Positions 7,013 to 12,846 of a DNA stretch of 12,846 nucleotides are shown one piece after another (within the stretch, counting starts at the first letter, position 1; each line of letters opens with the position of its first letter). A program made the translations under genes and the position numbers. The notes under the pieces are model-generated. The model saw only the letters and a program-made list of their open reading frames with translations, was not told the origin of the DNA and did not search any database. The stretch is from Rhodococcus sp. IITR03. GTDB lineage: Bacteria > Actinomycetota > Actinomycetes > Mycobacteriales > Mycobacteriaceae. The DNA is taken from assembly GCA_001017865.1 (NCBI GenBank), contig LATQ01000001.1, positions 2,265,553 through 2,278,398 on the forward strand, in the 5' to 3' direction.

Positions 7013-8292
7013 GTGCCACGAGGGTTTCCTTCGCACCGGATGTGGTGGTGCGCGGCGTTACTGGCGCTGTCCGTCGTCGTCCGGCTCGCCTGGGGATTCA
7101 TCACTCCCAACGGCATGAACCTCGTCGACCTGCACGTCTACGTCGAGGGATCGGCCGCTCTGCTGCAGGGCGACCTCTACGGGTTCACCTATTCGGAGGA
7201 CACCCCCGACTTCCCGCTGCCGTTCACCTATCCACCCTTCGCCGCCCTCGTCTTCCTGCCCCTGCACCTGATCCCGTTCGGGGTCCTGGGCGTGGCCTGG
7301 CAGCTGCTGACGGTCGCGGCGCTGTTCGCCGTCGTGTGGATCTCCCTCGAACTCGTCGTGGCGCGCGGGCGCGGAACCGGTCGTGGATCGGTATCGCGAT
7401 GCTGTGGACGGCTGCGGGCATATGGACCGAGCCGGTACGCACGACCCTCGACTACGGCCAGATCAACGTCTTCCTCGTCCTCGGCGTGATGCTCGCGGCC
7501 CGCAGTTCCCGATGGTGGCTGTCGGGTGGACTCGTCGGCGTACTCGCCGGGATCAAGCTCACGCCCGCCATCACCGGGCTCTACTTCCTCGCGCAGAGGC
7601 GCTGGCGGGAGGCGGTGTTCTCCGCGGTCGTCTTCGTAGGGACCGTCCTGGTGAGCCTGCTGGTGCTCGGCTCCCAGGCCGCCACCTACTTCGGGTCTCT
7701 CTTCGGCGACGCGGACCGGATCGGACCTGTCGTCTCGGTGTGGAACCAGTCGCTGCGCGGAGCGCTGGGTCGTCTCGCGGGTGAGGACGTCGGGCTCGGT
7801 CCGGTGTGGCTGGTCGGCGTCGTCGTCTGCGCGGTCCTCGCGTTCGCGGCGTGGCGGTCGCTGGGACCGCTGCCCGACGGAACGCACGACCGTCTCGGCA
7901 CGCTGCTGATCGTGCAGCTGTTCGGTCTGCTCGTCTCGCCCATCTCGTGGGTCCACCACTGGGTGTGGGTCGTCCCGTTGCTGCTGTGGCTCGTCTACGG
8001 GCCACTCGTGCGGTCGCTCGGAGCCCGCATCGTGGCCGCGTGCTGGGCCGCGGTCACGCTGATCGGCGTTCCGTGGGTGCTGAGTACGGCGCAGAACTCG
8101 ATCTGGGACGTCGAACGTCCCGCTCCGCTCGCCTGGCTCGGCGCCGTCAACGTGGTCGGTGTCCTCGCCGTCTACGTCGTCGTGATCCTCGCCGCCCGGG
8201 GACGCGAGGAGCAGGACGAACGGGCGACTACAGACCCGAGCGCCGTGCCTCCTCGTCGATCCGACGCGCAAGAGCCGGATCCGACTCCGTGA
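7013..8292 (+). CDS. pimE: Polyprenol-phosphate-mannose-dependent alpha-1,2-mannosyltransferase, PimE-like (GT-C/GT87), 1 missing base
   Basis: An integral membrane GT-C glycosyltransferase. PimE transfers mannose from polyprenyl-phosphomannose to Ac1PIM4 on the outer face of the membrane, the step that commits to polar PIMs (Ac1PIM6). Corrected length is 426 residues, against about 430 for the mycobacterial protein. TM1 (residues 11-30) is followed by [18 protein letters not shown], where Asp39 fits the essential first-loop Asp (Asp58 in M. tuberculosis PimE). Further family segments are [72 protein letters not shown] and [18 protein letters not shown], with about ten hydrophobic helices in all. 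One base is missing in the GGG/CG stretch 7362-7370. GTG 7013 is preferred for its SD (GGGAGAGG, 10-base spacer); ATG 7040 is possible. The last 65 bases overlap the convergent dehydratase gene. Specificity is inferred from synteny with lpqW and the other neighbours. Confidence 0.88.
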
Positions 8293-8523
8293 TGCCACCG
8301 GCGGAATGTGTGCTCAACGCGAAGGTCACCTTCCGCCACCTGATGTCGATGTCCGGATGGTGATTCGCCTCCTCGGCGACGACGGCCACCCGGTCGACGA
8401 GCGCGATCGCGTCGGGGAAGGTGGGCGCTCGATGGTGCGGACCAGCGACTGTCCCGCGCGGTGCCAGTGCGGCAACTCGGCGAGCGCGGCGTCGATCTCT
8501 CCGTCCGTCAGCAGCTGGGACAT
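8228..8523 (-). CDS. 4a-hydroxytetrahydrobiopterin (pterin-4a-carbinolamine) dehydratase, 1 missing base
   Basis: A small cytosolic enzyme that dehydrates 4a-hydroxytetrahydropterin, best known in recycling the pterin cofactor of aromatic amino acid hydroxylases. It corresponds to Rv1159A of M. tuberculosis. Corrected length is 98 residues, normal for the family. The full PCD signature is present: Glu-x3-His-His-Pro (EEANHHP), Trp after five residues, His after nine more (in ALSTHSAGG), and Asp after eight more (in GGITESD). One base is missing in the GGG run at 8423-8425, between RTIER and [13 protein letters not shown]. The start is ATG 8521-8523, in a GTCATGTC context that mirrors the mutT2 start 25 bases away. 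No good SD. The last 65 bases overlap the end of pimE antiparallel. Physiological substrate is uncertain, as no hydroxylase is nearby. Confidence 0.9.
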
Positions 8524-8553
8524 GACTCATTCTGGGACGATGCAGGTCATGTC
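8519..8553. promoter_or_regulatory. Inverted repeat that holds both divergent start codons (dehydratase / mutT2)
   Basis: GACATGAC (8519-8526) and its exact complement GTCATGTC (8546-8553) flank a 19-base spacer. Each arm contains the start codon of one gene: CAT 8521-8523 on the minus strand and ATG 8549-8551 on the plus strand. Only 25 bases separate the starts, so each promoter must reach into the other gene or the transcripts are nearly leaderless. The symmetry may be an operator or only a coincidence of two GTC-ATG-TC starts. Confidence 0.4.
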
Positions 8554-8969
8554 TGCAAGCACATCGTCTGCGAGTACACCGGCGCCCGATGGGCACGTCG
8601 TGGCCGGCGCCGTCATCGGGACCGACGCGTGCTGCTCGCCAGCGCACGCGGCCCGTCGACCTCGCGGGCCTGTGGGAGTTGCCCGGCGGCAAGGCGGAAC
8701 CGGGGGAGAGCGTGGAAGCGGCGCTCGTGCGGGAGCTGAGGGAAGAACTCGGTGTCGAGGTGCGCGGTGCGGAGCGGCTCGGGGTCGCGGTGCCGTTGGC
8801 CGGAGGCCGCGAGTTGTGTGCCTACAGGGTCGAACTCGTCTCGGGTGATCCCGAGCCGCTGGACCATGCGGCGTTGCGGTGGGTCGACGCGGACGAACTC
8901 GAGCAGGTCGATCTCGTGCCGGCCGATCGTGCGTGGATCCCGGACCTACGCGAACATCTGCGGCGCTGA
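8549..8969 (+). CDS. mutT2: Nudix (d)NTP pyrophosphohydrolase, MutT2-like, 2 missing bases
   Basis: A Nudix hydrolase that cleans the nucleotide pool. Mycobacterial MutT2 (Rv1160) hydrolyses modified or excess nucleotides such as dCTP, 5-methyl-dCTP and 8-oxo-dGTP. Corrected length is 140 residues, almost the same as the M. tuberculosis protein. VVAGAVIG (17-24) is the first strand. The Nudix box runs from Gly48 to Val70 (GKAEPGE, then RELREELGV) and is complete, with the Mg-binding Glu residues. The C-terminal part ([23 protein letters not shown]) is typical of the subgroup. One base is missing at about 8626-8629 (before VLLAS) and another at 8643-8646 (before [15 protein letters not shown]). 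ATG 8549 is chosen since it lies in the inverted repeat and 11 bases after GGGA; ATG 8540, three codons upstream, is possible. It converges with the small Cys-rich gene, 24 bases apart. Confidence 0.92.
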
Positions 8970-8993
8970 GGTCATACGGCGCATGCCTTGTGG

Positions 8994-9170
8994 TCAGGCG
9001 GCGCGTGCCTTGTCGAGATACTTGCGCAGTTCCTTCTTGCTCAGGCCGTCGTTCTCGACCTTCCTCATGCGCATGACGACGACGGGGCATTTGAGGCACC
9101 GCGTCTTCTTACGGCAGCACTTCTTCTTCGGCTTCAGGCCTGCGACCTTGCTCGCCTTCACCTTCCCCAT
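8994..9170 (-). CDS. 58-residue basic Cys-rich protein, possible zinc-binding or RNA-binding protein
   Basis: A very basic 58-residue protein. The N-terminus (MGKVKASKVAGLKPKKK) is Lys-rich. Cys18, Cys19, Cys25 and Cys28 form CC-x5-C-x2-C amid Lys/Arg, which could bind one zinc ion. CPVVVMRMRKV looks like a beta strand, and the end (LSKKELRKYLDKARAA) an amphipathic helix. Size and charge recall ribosome-associated zinc proteins, and it sits next to typA, but I do not recognise a named family. I recall similar small proteins in other actinobacteria. ATG 9168-9170 has AGGCGG at a 6-base spacing; GTG 9191 is a longer alternative. A candidate promoter lies about 55 bases upstream. The frame is intact and codon use matches the neighbours (strong G/C third positions), which supports a real gene. 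Confidence 0.75.
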   Translation of the reverse strand: MGKVKASKVAGLKPKKKCCRKKTRCLKCPVVVMRMRKVENDGLSKKELRKYLDKARAA

Positions 9171-9224
9171 AACGTTCCGCCTGCCTTCCACGGTCCTGCG
9201 TGCGGCGAATCCACCGGCGGGCGA

Positions 9225-9253
9225 AGGTTAGCATCCCCTTACTTGTGAGCCAA
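9225..9253 (-). promoter_or_regulatory. Candidate promoter of the small Cys-rich gene
   Basis: On the minus strand, -35 TTGGCT (9248-9253) and an extended -10 TGC-TAACCT (hexamer 9225-9230) are separated by 17 bases. Transcription would start near 9218, about 48 bases before the ATG at 9170. The spacing is ideal and the hexamers are fair. Prediction only. Confidence 0.35.
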
Positions 9254-9260
9254 GGGGTGC
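9231..9260. repeat. Hairpin overlapping the promoter of the Cys-rich gene
   Basis: CCCCTT (9235-9240) pairs with AAGGGG (9252-9257). GCA (9231-9233) and TGC (9258-9260) extend the stem to nine pairs around one bulged T, with an 11-base loop. It covers the -35 and spacer of the candidate minus-strand promoter, so it may be an operator-like dyad. Confidence 0.35.
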
Positions 9261-9532
9261 ATGTGGTGCCGGATTCGGTGCTTACGTCTCCCGTGGGAGT
9301 GTCGAGCGTCACCCCGATCGTCGCCGACCTGCGGGTATCGGATGAGGTAGAAGCGGCGACCGACAAACGGCCTGTAAAGTGTATTGACGGCCGCAGTGCC
9401 TGCACGCCGAGAATCGGACGGGGCAGGTAGCTCGCAATCTCGCGTCGCGGCCATCGAGACGAACGCCGTACGGGCGAGGTGCCGACCGGGTCCAGTGCCG
9501 TGTGGCCGGACTACAGCCAGGAGAGCTATCGC

Positions 9533-11415
9533 GTGAGCACCGCTGATTTTCGGAACGTCGCCATCGTGGCGCACGTCGACCATGGAAAGACCACTCTCGT
9601 CGACGCCATGTTGCGCCAGTCGGGCGCGTTCGCCGAACGTGCGGAACTCGTCGACCGGGTCATGGACTCGGGCGACCTCGAGCGCGAGAAGGGCATCACC
9701 ATTCTCGCGAAGAACACCGCGGTGCACCGTCACCACCCGGACGGCACCGTCACTGTCATCAACGTCATCGACACCCCCGGCCACGCCGACTTCGGCGGTG
9801 AGGTCGAACGCGGCCTGTCCATGGTCGACGGCGTCGTCCTGCTGGTCGACTCCTCCGAGGGCCCGTTGCCGCAGACCCGCTTCGTGCTCCGCAAGGCGCT
9901 CGCCGCGTCGCTGCCGGTGATCCTCGTGGTCAACAAGACCGACCGCCCGGACGCCCGCATCGCCGAGGTCGTCGAGGAGAGCCAGACCCTGCTGCTCGAC
10001 CTCGCGTCCGACCTCGACGACGAGGCCGCGGAAGCTGCCGAGCTCGCTCTCGAGCTGCCCGTCCTCTACGCCTCCGGTCGTGAGGGCAAGGCGTCGAAGA
10101 AGCAGCCCGAGAACGGCCAGGTCCCCGACGCCGAGAACCTCGACGAGCTCTTCGAGGTCCTCATGGAGTGCATCCCCGCACCCAAGGGTGATCCGTCGGC
10201 GCCGCTGCAGGCGCACGTCACCAACCTCGACGCCTCCGAGTTCCTCGGTCGTCTCGCGCTGCTGCGCATCCACCAGGGTGAGCTGCGCAAGGGCCAGACC
10301 GTCGCGTGGATGCACGCCGACGGCGTCAAGAACGTCAAGATCACCGAGCTGCTCAAGACCGTCGGTGTCGAGCGGCAGCCGGGCGAGGTCGCGGTCGCCG
10401 GCGACATCGTCGCCGTGGCCGGTATCCCGGAGATCATGATCGGCGACACGCTCGCCGATCCGGAGAACCCGGTGGCGCTGCCGCGCATCACCGTCGACGA
10501 GCCGGCCATCTCGATGGTCATCGGCACCAACACCTCGCCGCTGGTCGGCCGGGTCAAGGGCCACAAGCTCACCGCCCGCATGGTGAAGACGCGGCTCGAC
10601 TCCGAGCTCGTCGGCAACGTCTCGCTGCGCGTCCTCGACATCGGACGCCCCGACGCGTGGGAGGTGCAGGGCCGAGGCGAACTCGCCCTCGCCATCCTCG
10701 TCGAGCAGATGCGCCGTGAAGGCTTCGAGCTGACCGTCGGCAAGCCGCAGGTGGTCACCCGCACCATCGACGGCAAGCTGCACGAGCCTACGAGGAGCTG
10801 ACCATCGACAGCCCCGAGGAGCACCTCGCGCCATCACCCAGCTGCTCGCGAACCGCAAGGGCAAGATGGTCCAGATGACCAACCAGGCACCGGTTGGTTC
10901 GTATGGAGTTCATCATCCCGTCGCGCGGTCTGATCGGTTTCCGTACCGACTTCCTCACGGAGACCCGCGGCACCGGCATCTCGAACGCCATCTTCCACGG
11001 TTACGCGCCGTGGGCCGGCGAGATCCGCGCCCGCCACACGGGTTCGCTCGTCTCCGACCGTGCCGGTTCGGTCACCCCGTTCGCGATGATCCAGCTCGCC
11101 GACCGCGGCACCTTCTTCGTCGAACCGGGCAGCGACACCTACGAGGGCCACGTCGTGGGCATCAACCCGCGCGCCGAGGACCTCGACATCAACGTCACCC
11201 GCGAGAAGAAGCTCACCAACATGCGCTCTTCGACCGCCGACGTGATGGAGACCCTCGCCAAGCCGATCGAGCTGACCCTCGAGGCAGCGCTCGAGTTCTG
11301 TGCTGCGGACGAGTGCGTCGAGGTCACGCCGGAGGACGTGCGCGTGCGCAAGCTGCACCTCTCGCAGACCGACCGTGCGCGTGCGCGGTCGCGGGAGAAG
11401 GCCCGTAACAAGTAG
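9533..11415 (+). CDS. typA: Ribosome-associated translational GTPase TypA/BipA, 4 missing bases
   Basis: TypA/BipA is a GTPase of the EF-G family that binds the ribosome and supports subunit assembly and stress or low-temperature growth. Corrected length is 628 residues, the length I remember for the M. tuberculosis protein. All GTPase motifs are present: G1 AHVDHGKT (13-20), G2/switch I EREKGITI, G3 DTPGHADF and G4 NKTD. Then come the EF-Tu-like domain 2 (LQAHVTNLDASEFLGRLAL), the EF-G domain III/V segments (VQGRGELALAILVEQMRREGFE) and the BipA-specific C-terminus (MEFIIPSRGLIGFRTDFLTETRGTG, given here as conserved block at about 10910-10975; then FVEPGSDTYEG and NVTREKKLTNMRSS). One base is missing at each of about 10787-10789, 10827-10831, 10886-10888 and 10895-10897, all within 110 bases. 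GTG 9533 has a perfect SD, AGGAGAG, with a 7-base spacer. The lipoprotein gene lpqW follows after 76 bases. Confidence 0.96.
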
Positions 11416-11418
11416 TCC

Positions 11419-11471
11419 AGGTGTGGGGTGCCCGGCGAGCGCATGCTGGCCGGGGCCACCCACGTACACCT
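11419..11471 (+). terminator. Imperfect hairpin between typA and lpqW
   Basis: In the 76-base gap, CCCGGC (11431-11436) pairs with GCCGGG (11449-11454) and GTGGG (11423-11427) with CCCAC (11459-11463) across a small internal loop. An outer AGGTGT/ACACCT pair (11419-11424, 11466-11471) competes with the latter. There is no T tract. It may terminate or attenuate typA transcription ahead of lpqW, or merely stabilise the 3' end. Confidence 0.4.
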
Positions 11472-11491
11472 GCCTCACGGAAGGAGCCCGA

Positions 11492-12846
11492 GTGTCGCGT
11501 ACGCGCGCTCGTCGCCGACTGATCGGGGCGACGGCCGGCCTGGCCGTGGCTGCGCTGGTCCTCACCGGTTGCACCGCCGACCCGCCGCCGCCCATCGAGC
11601 AGACGGAGCCGACCACGACCCCGGCTCCCGCTCCGAAGCGCAGCACGGTGGTGGTCGCGATCGACGAGGTCGGTTCGGGCTTCAACCCCCACCTGCTCGC
11701 AGACCAGTCGCCCGTCGCGAACGCCGTCGCCGAACTCGTCCTCCCGAGTGCCTTCCGAGCCGTGCCCGATCCGGAGAATCCCGCTGCAGCACTGTGGTTC
11801 CGGACGACTCGCTGCTGCTGTCCGCCGAGGTCACCGACGAGGCGCCGTTCACCATCACCTACCGCCTGCGCGACGAGGCCCAGTGGTCGGACGGAGCGCC
11901 GATCGCCGCCGAGGACTTCCGATATCTGTGGCGTCAGATGGTCACCCAGCCCGGCGTGGTCGATCCCGCCGGCTACCGCCTCATCGACGACATCCGATCG
12001 TCGGGCGGAGGCAAGACCGTCACCGTCACCCTGCGCGAGCCGTATCCGGCCTGGCGCGAACTGTTCACGAATCTCCTGCCCGCGCACCTGGTCAAGGACA
12101 CTCCGGGTGGCTTTTCCACCGGCCTGTCCGAGACGATTCCCGTGTCCGGCGCGCGATTCCACGTCGACAACGTCGACCGAGGCGCGCCGAGGTGCTGCTC
12201 GAACGCAACGACCGGTTCTGGGGCACCCGGCCGGGCCCGACGAACTGATCATGCGCCGCGCCGGCACCGACGCCCAGGTGACCGAATCGGTGCGCAGCGA
12301 CGACGCCCAGGTGGTCCAGAGCGCGGGCGGTGTCGCTCTCGAGGCGCAGCTCGCCGCCGTGCCGGGTGTGCGGACCGGCGTCCAGCTCCAGCCGCGCACC
12401 CTCGAGCTGACCCTCAACACACGCACCGCCGAACTCGCCGACCCCGGAGTCCGACGAGGCGTTATCGACCTGCTCGATCCCGAGCTGCTCGGGCTCGTCG
12501 CGACGGCCGACAGCACCGAGGTCGTGCGAGCCCGTGCCAGGTGCTCGCGCCGTCCGATCCGGGATACACCGACACGATGCCGGCGCGTCTGCCCCGGGAG
12601 CAGGCCCTCGGACGTCTCGCCGAGGCCGGATATCTGCCCGTCCCGCCTGCCGTGCCCCCGGTGCCGGCAGACCCTGACGCACCCGGCCCCGAAGCACCGG
12701 AGGCCGCTGCACCGGAGACCGAGGCATCCGCGACGGAGGCATCCGAGACGGGGGCATCCGAGACGGCGGCGCCGACGAGCGCGACTCCCGGACCGAGAAC
12801 TCCCGACGGACCGGCCCTGCCCGAGGGCACCCTGGCCCGGGCCGGC
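11492..12846 (+). CDS. lpqW: LpqW-like solute-binding lipoprotein (SBP family 5), 4 missing bases, 3' end outside window
   Basis: A lipoprotein of the peptide-binding (SBP_bac_5) fold directly after typA, as lpqW (Rv1166) is in mycobacteria. There LpqW does not import peptides but steers mannolipid synthesis toward LM/LAM. GTG 11492 has SD GGAAGGAG (11479-11486). Residues 1-27 are a lipoprotein signal with lipobox LTGC (Cys27), then a Pro/Thr-rich linker. SBP segments follow: [64 protein letters not shown] and [13 protein letters not shown]. One base is missing at each of about 11782-11785, 12181-12183, 12236-12238 (a C run) and 12537-12539; with these the window holds exactly 453 codons. Near the window end a Glu/Ala/Ser/Thr/Pro-rich insert with 15-base repeats interrupts the domain. 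The link to PimE nearby supports the lpqW call, but a plain ABC peptide-binding protein cannot be excluded. Confidence 0.85.
   Translation, partial: MSRTRARRRLIGATAGLAVAALVLTGCTADPPPPIEQTEPTTTPAPAPKRSTVVVAIDEVGSGFNPHLLADQSPVANAVAELVLPSAFRAVPDPENPAAALWFRTTRCCCPPRSPTRRRSPSPTACATRPSGRTERRSPPRTSDICGVRWSPSPAWSIPPATASSTTSDRRAEARPSPSPCASRIRPGANCSRISCPRTWSRTLRVAFPPACPRRFPCPARDSTSTTSTEARRGAARTQRPVLGHPAGPDELIMRRAGTDAQVTESVRSDDAQVVQSAGGVALEAQLAAVPGVRTGVQLQPRTLELTLNTRTAELADPGVRRGVIDLLDPELLGLVATADSTEVVRARARCSRRPIRDTPTRCRRVCPGSRPSDVSPRPDICPSRLPCPRCRQTLTHPAPKHRRPLHRRPRHPRRRHPRRGHPRRRRRRARLPDRELPTDRPCPRAPWPGP
12721..12765 (+). repeat. 15-base tandem repeat coding for EASxT units in lpqW
   Basis: Three consecutive 15-base units (12721-12735, 12736-12750, 12751-12765) encode [10 protein letters not shown] and GASET, with a decayed fourth unit after. 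They lie in a low-complexity Pro/Ala/Glu/Thr/Ser stretch (about 12640-12830). The in-frame unit means copy number can vary without breaking the gene. Confidence 0.85.

Larger units (their letters stand above)
9171..9532. other. 362-base divergent intergenic region before typA
   Basis: No coding sequence is supported here. On the minus side it holds a candidate promoter (9225-9253) overlapped by a hairpin (9231-9260). On the typA side, TTGACG at about 9384 followed by AGAAT some 18 bases later, and a TAAAGT about 10 bases upstream, are possible promoter parts, but neither set has ideal spacing. The typA leader may exceed 100 bases. AGGAGAG (9519-9525) is the typA SD. Confidence 0.5.

Noticed and set aside
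9239..10882. Very long open frame on the minus strand opposite typA (and similar long frames opposite lpqW, the carotenoid oxygenase and pimE)
   Set aside because: High-GC codon bias leaves few stops on the opposite strand. The translations are Arg/Asp/Gly-rich with no motif, while the plus frame shows complete TypA motifs.
10787..10897. Programmed ribosomal frameshifting in typA
   Set aside because: No slippery heptamer or stimulatory element is seen, four shifts in the same direction are needed, and the same one-base losses occur in most other genes.
5330..12846. Integration or mobile element boundary around the non-mycobacterial genes
   Set aside because: No transposase, integrase, terminal repeats or tRNA is visible, and base composition is even across the window.

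Overview
The window is GC-rich actinobacterial DNA, most likely from a Rhodococcus or a close Nocardiaceae relative. Support comes from the very high GC, GTG/TTG starts with strong Shine-Dalgarno sites, a Tat-secreted Rv2525c-type protein, and a gene order that (from memory) parallels the Mycobacterium tuberculosis Rv1157c/Rv1158c - pimE - pterin dehydratase - mutT2 - typA - lpqW block (about Rv1157c to Rv1166). The mycobacterial narGHJI genes that lie between mutT2 and typA are absent here. A small basic Cys-rich gene sits in that place.

Layout. At 1-1738, on the minus strand, lie a mug-type uracil/thymine DNA glycosylase (cut by the window edge) and a carotenoid oxygenase upstream of it. 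At 1983-3737, on the plus strand, lie an Mrr-like protein whose nuclease motif looks degenerate and a Tat-exported DUF1906/Rv2525c-like glycoside-hydrolase-fold protein. At 3735-5173, minus, is a 14-TM DHA2-type MFS drug exporter. At 5330-5713, minus, is a small protein of nine-residue SILSIGS repeats. At 5821-6680, minus, is a secreted Rv1157c/Rv1158c-type protein. At 7013-8292, plus, is a PimE-like GT-C mannosyltransferase. At 8228-8523, minus, is a pterin-4a-carbinolamine dehydratase. At 8549-8969, plus, is the Nudix hydrolase MutT2. At 8994-9170, minus, is the 58-residue Cys-rich protein. At 9533-11415, plus, is the translational GTPase TypA/BipA, and from 11492 to the window end, plus, is the LpqW-like solute-binding lipoprotein.

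The coding frames are broken throughout in a uniform way. Nine genes need 21 single-base insertions to read through, and every break is the loss of one base, usually in a short G or C run. After adding those bases every affected gene becomes a whole number of codons, and TypA and MutT2 come to about their remembered mycobacterial lengths (628 and about 140 residues). Conserved motifs lie directly on both sides of most breaks. I read these as sequencing or assembly errors, not decay, and give each gene at its full extent.

Functionally, pimE and lpqW belong together. PimE adds alpha-1,2-mannose in polar phosphatidylinositol mannoside synthesis, and LpqW controls flux between that branch and lipomannan/lipoarabinomannan, so the right half is partly an envelope-glycolipid locus interleaved with housekeeping genes (nucleotide-pool cleaning, ribosome GTPase). 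The left half is a mosaic of small accessory units. No complete new defence or metabolic system is visible. The least explained elements are the SILSIGS-repeat protein, the small Cys-rich protein beside typA, the Mrr homologue without a recognisable catalytic motif, and several inverted repeats at divergent promoters.
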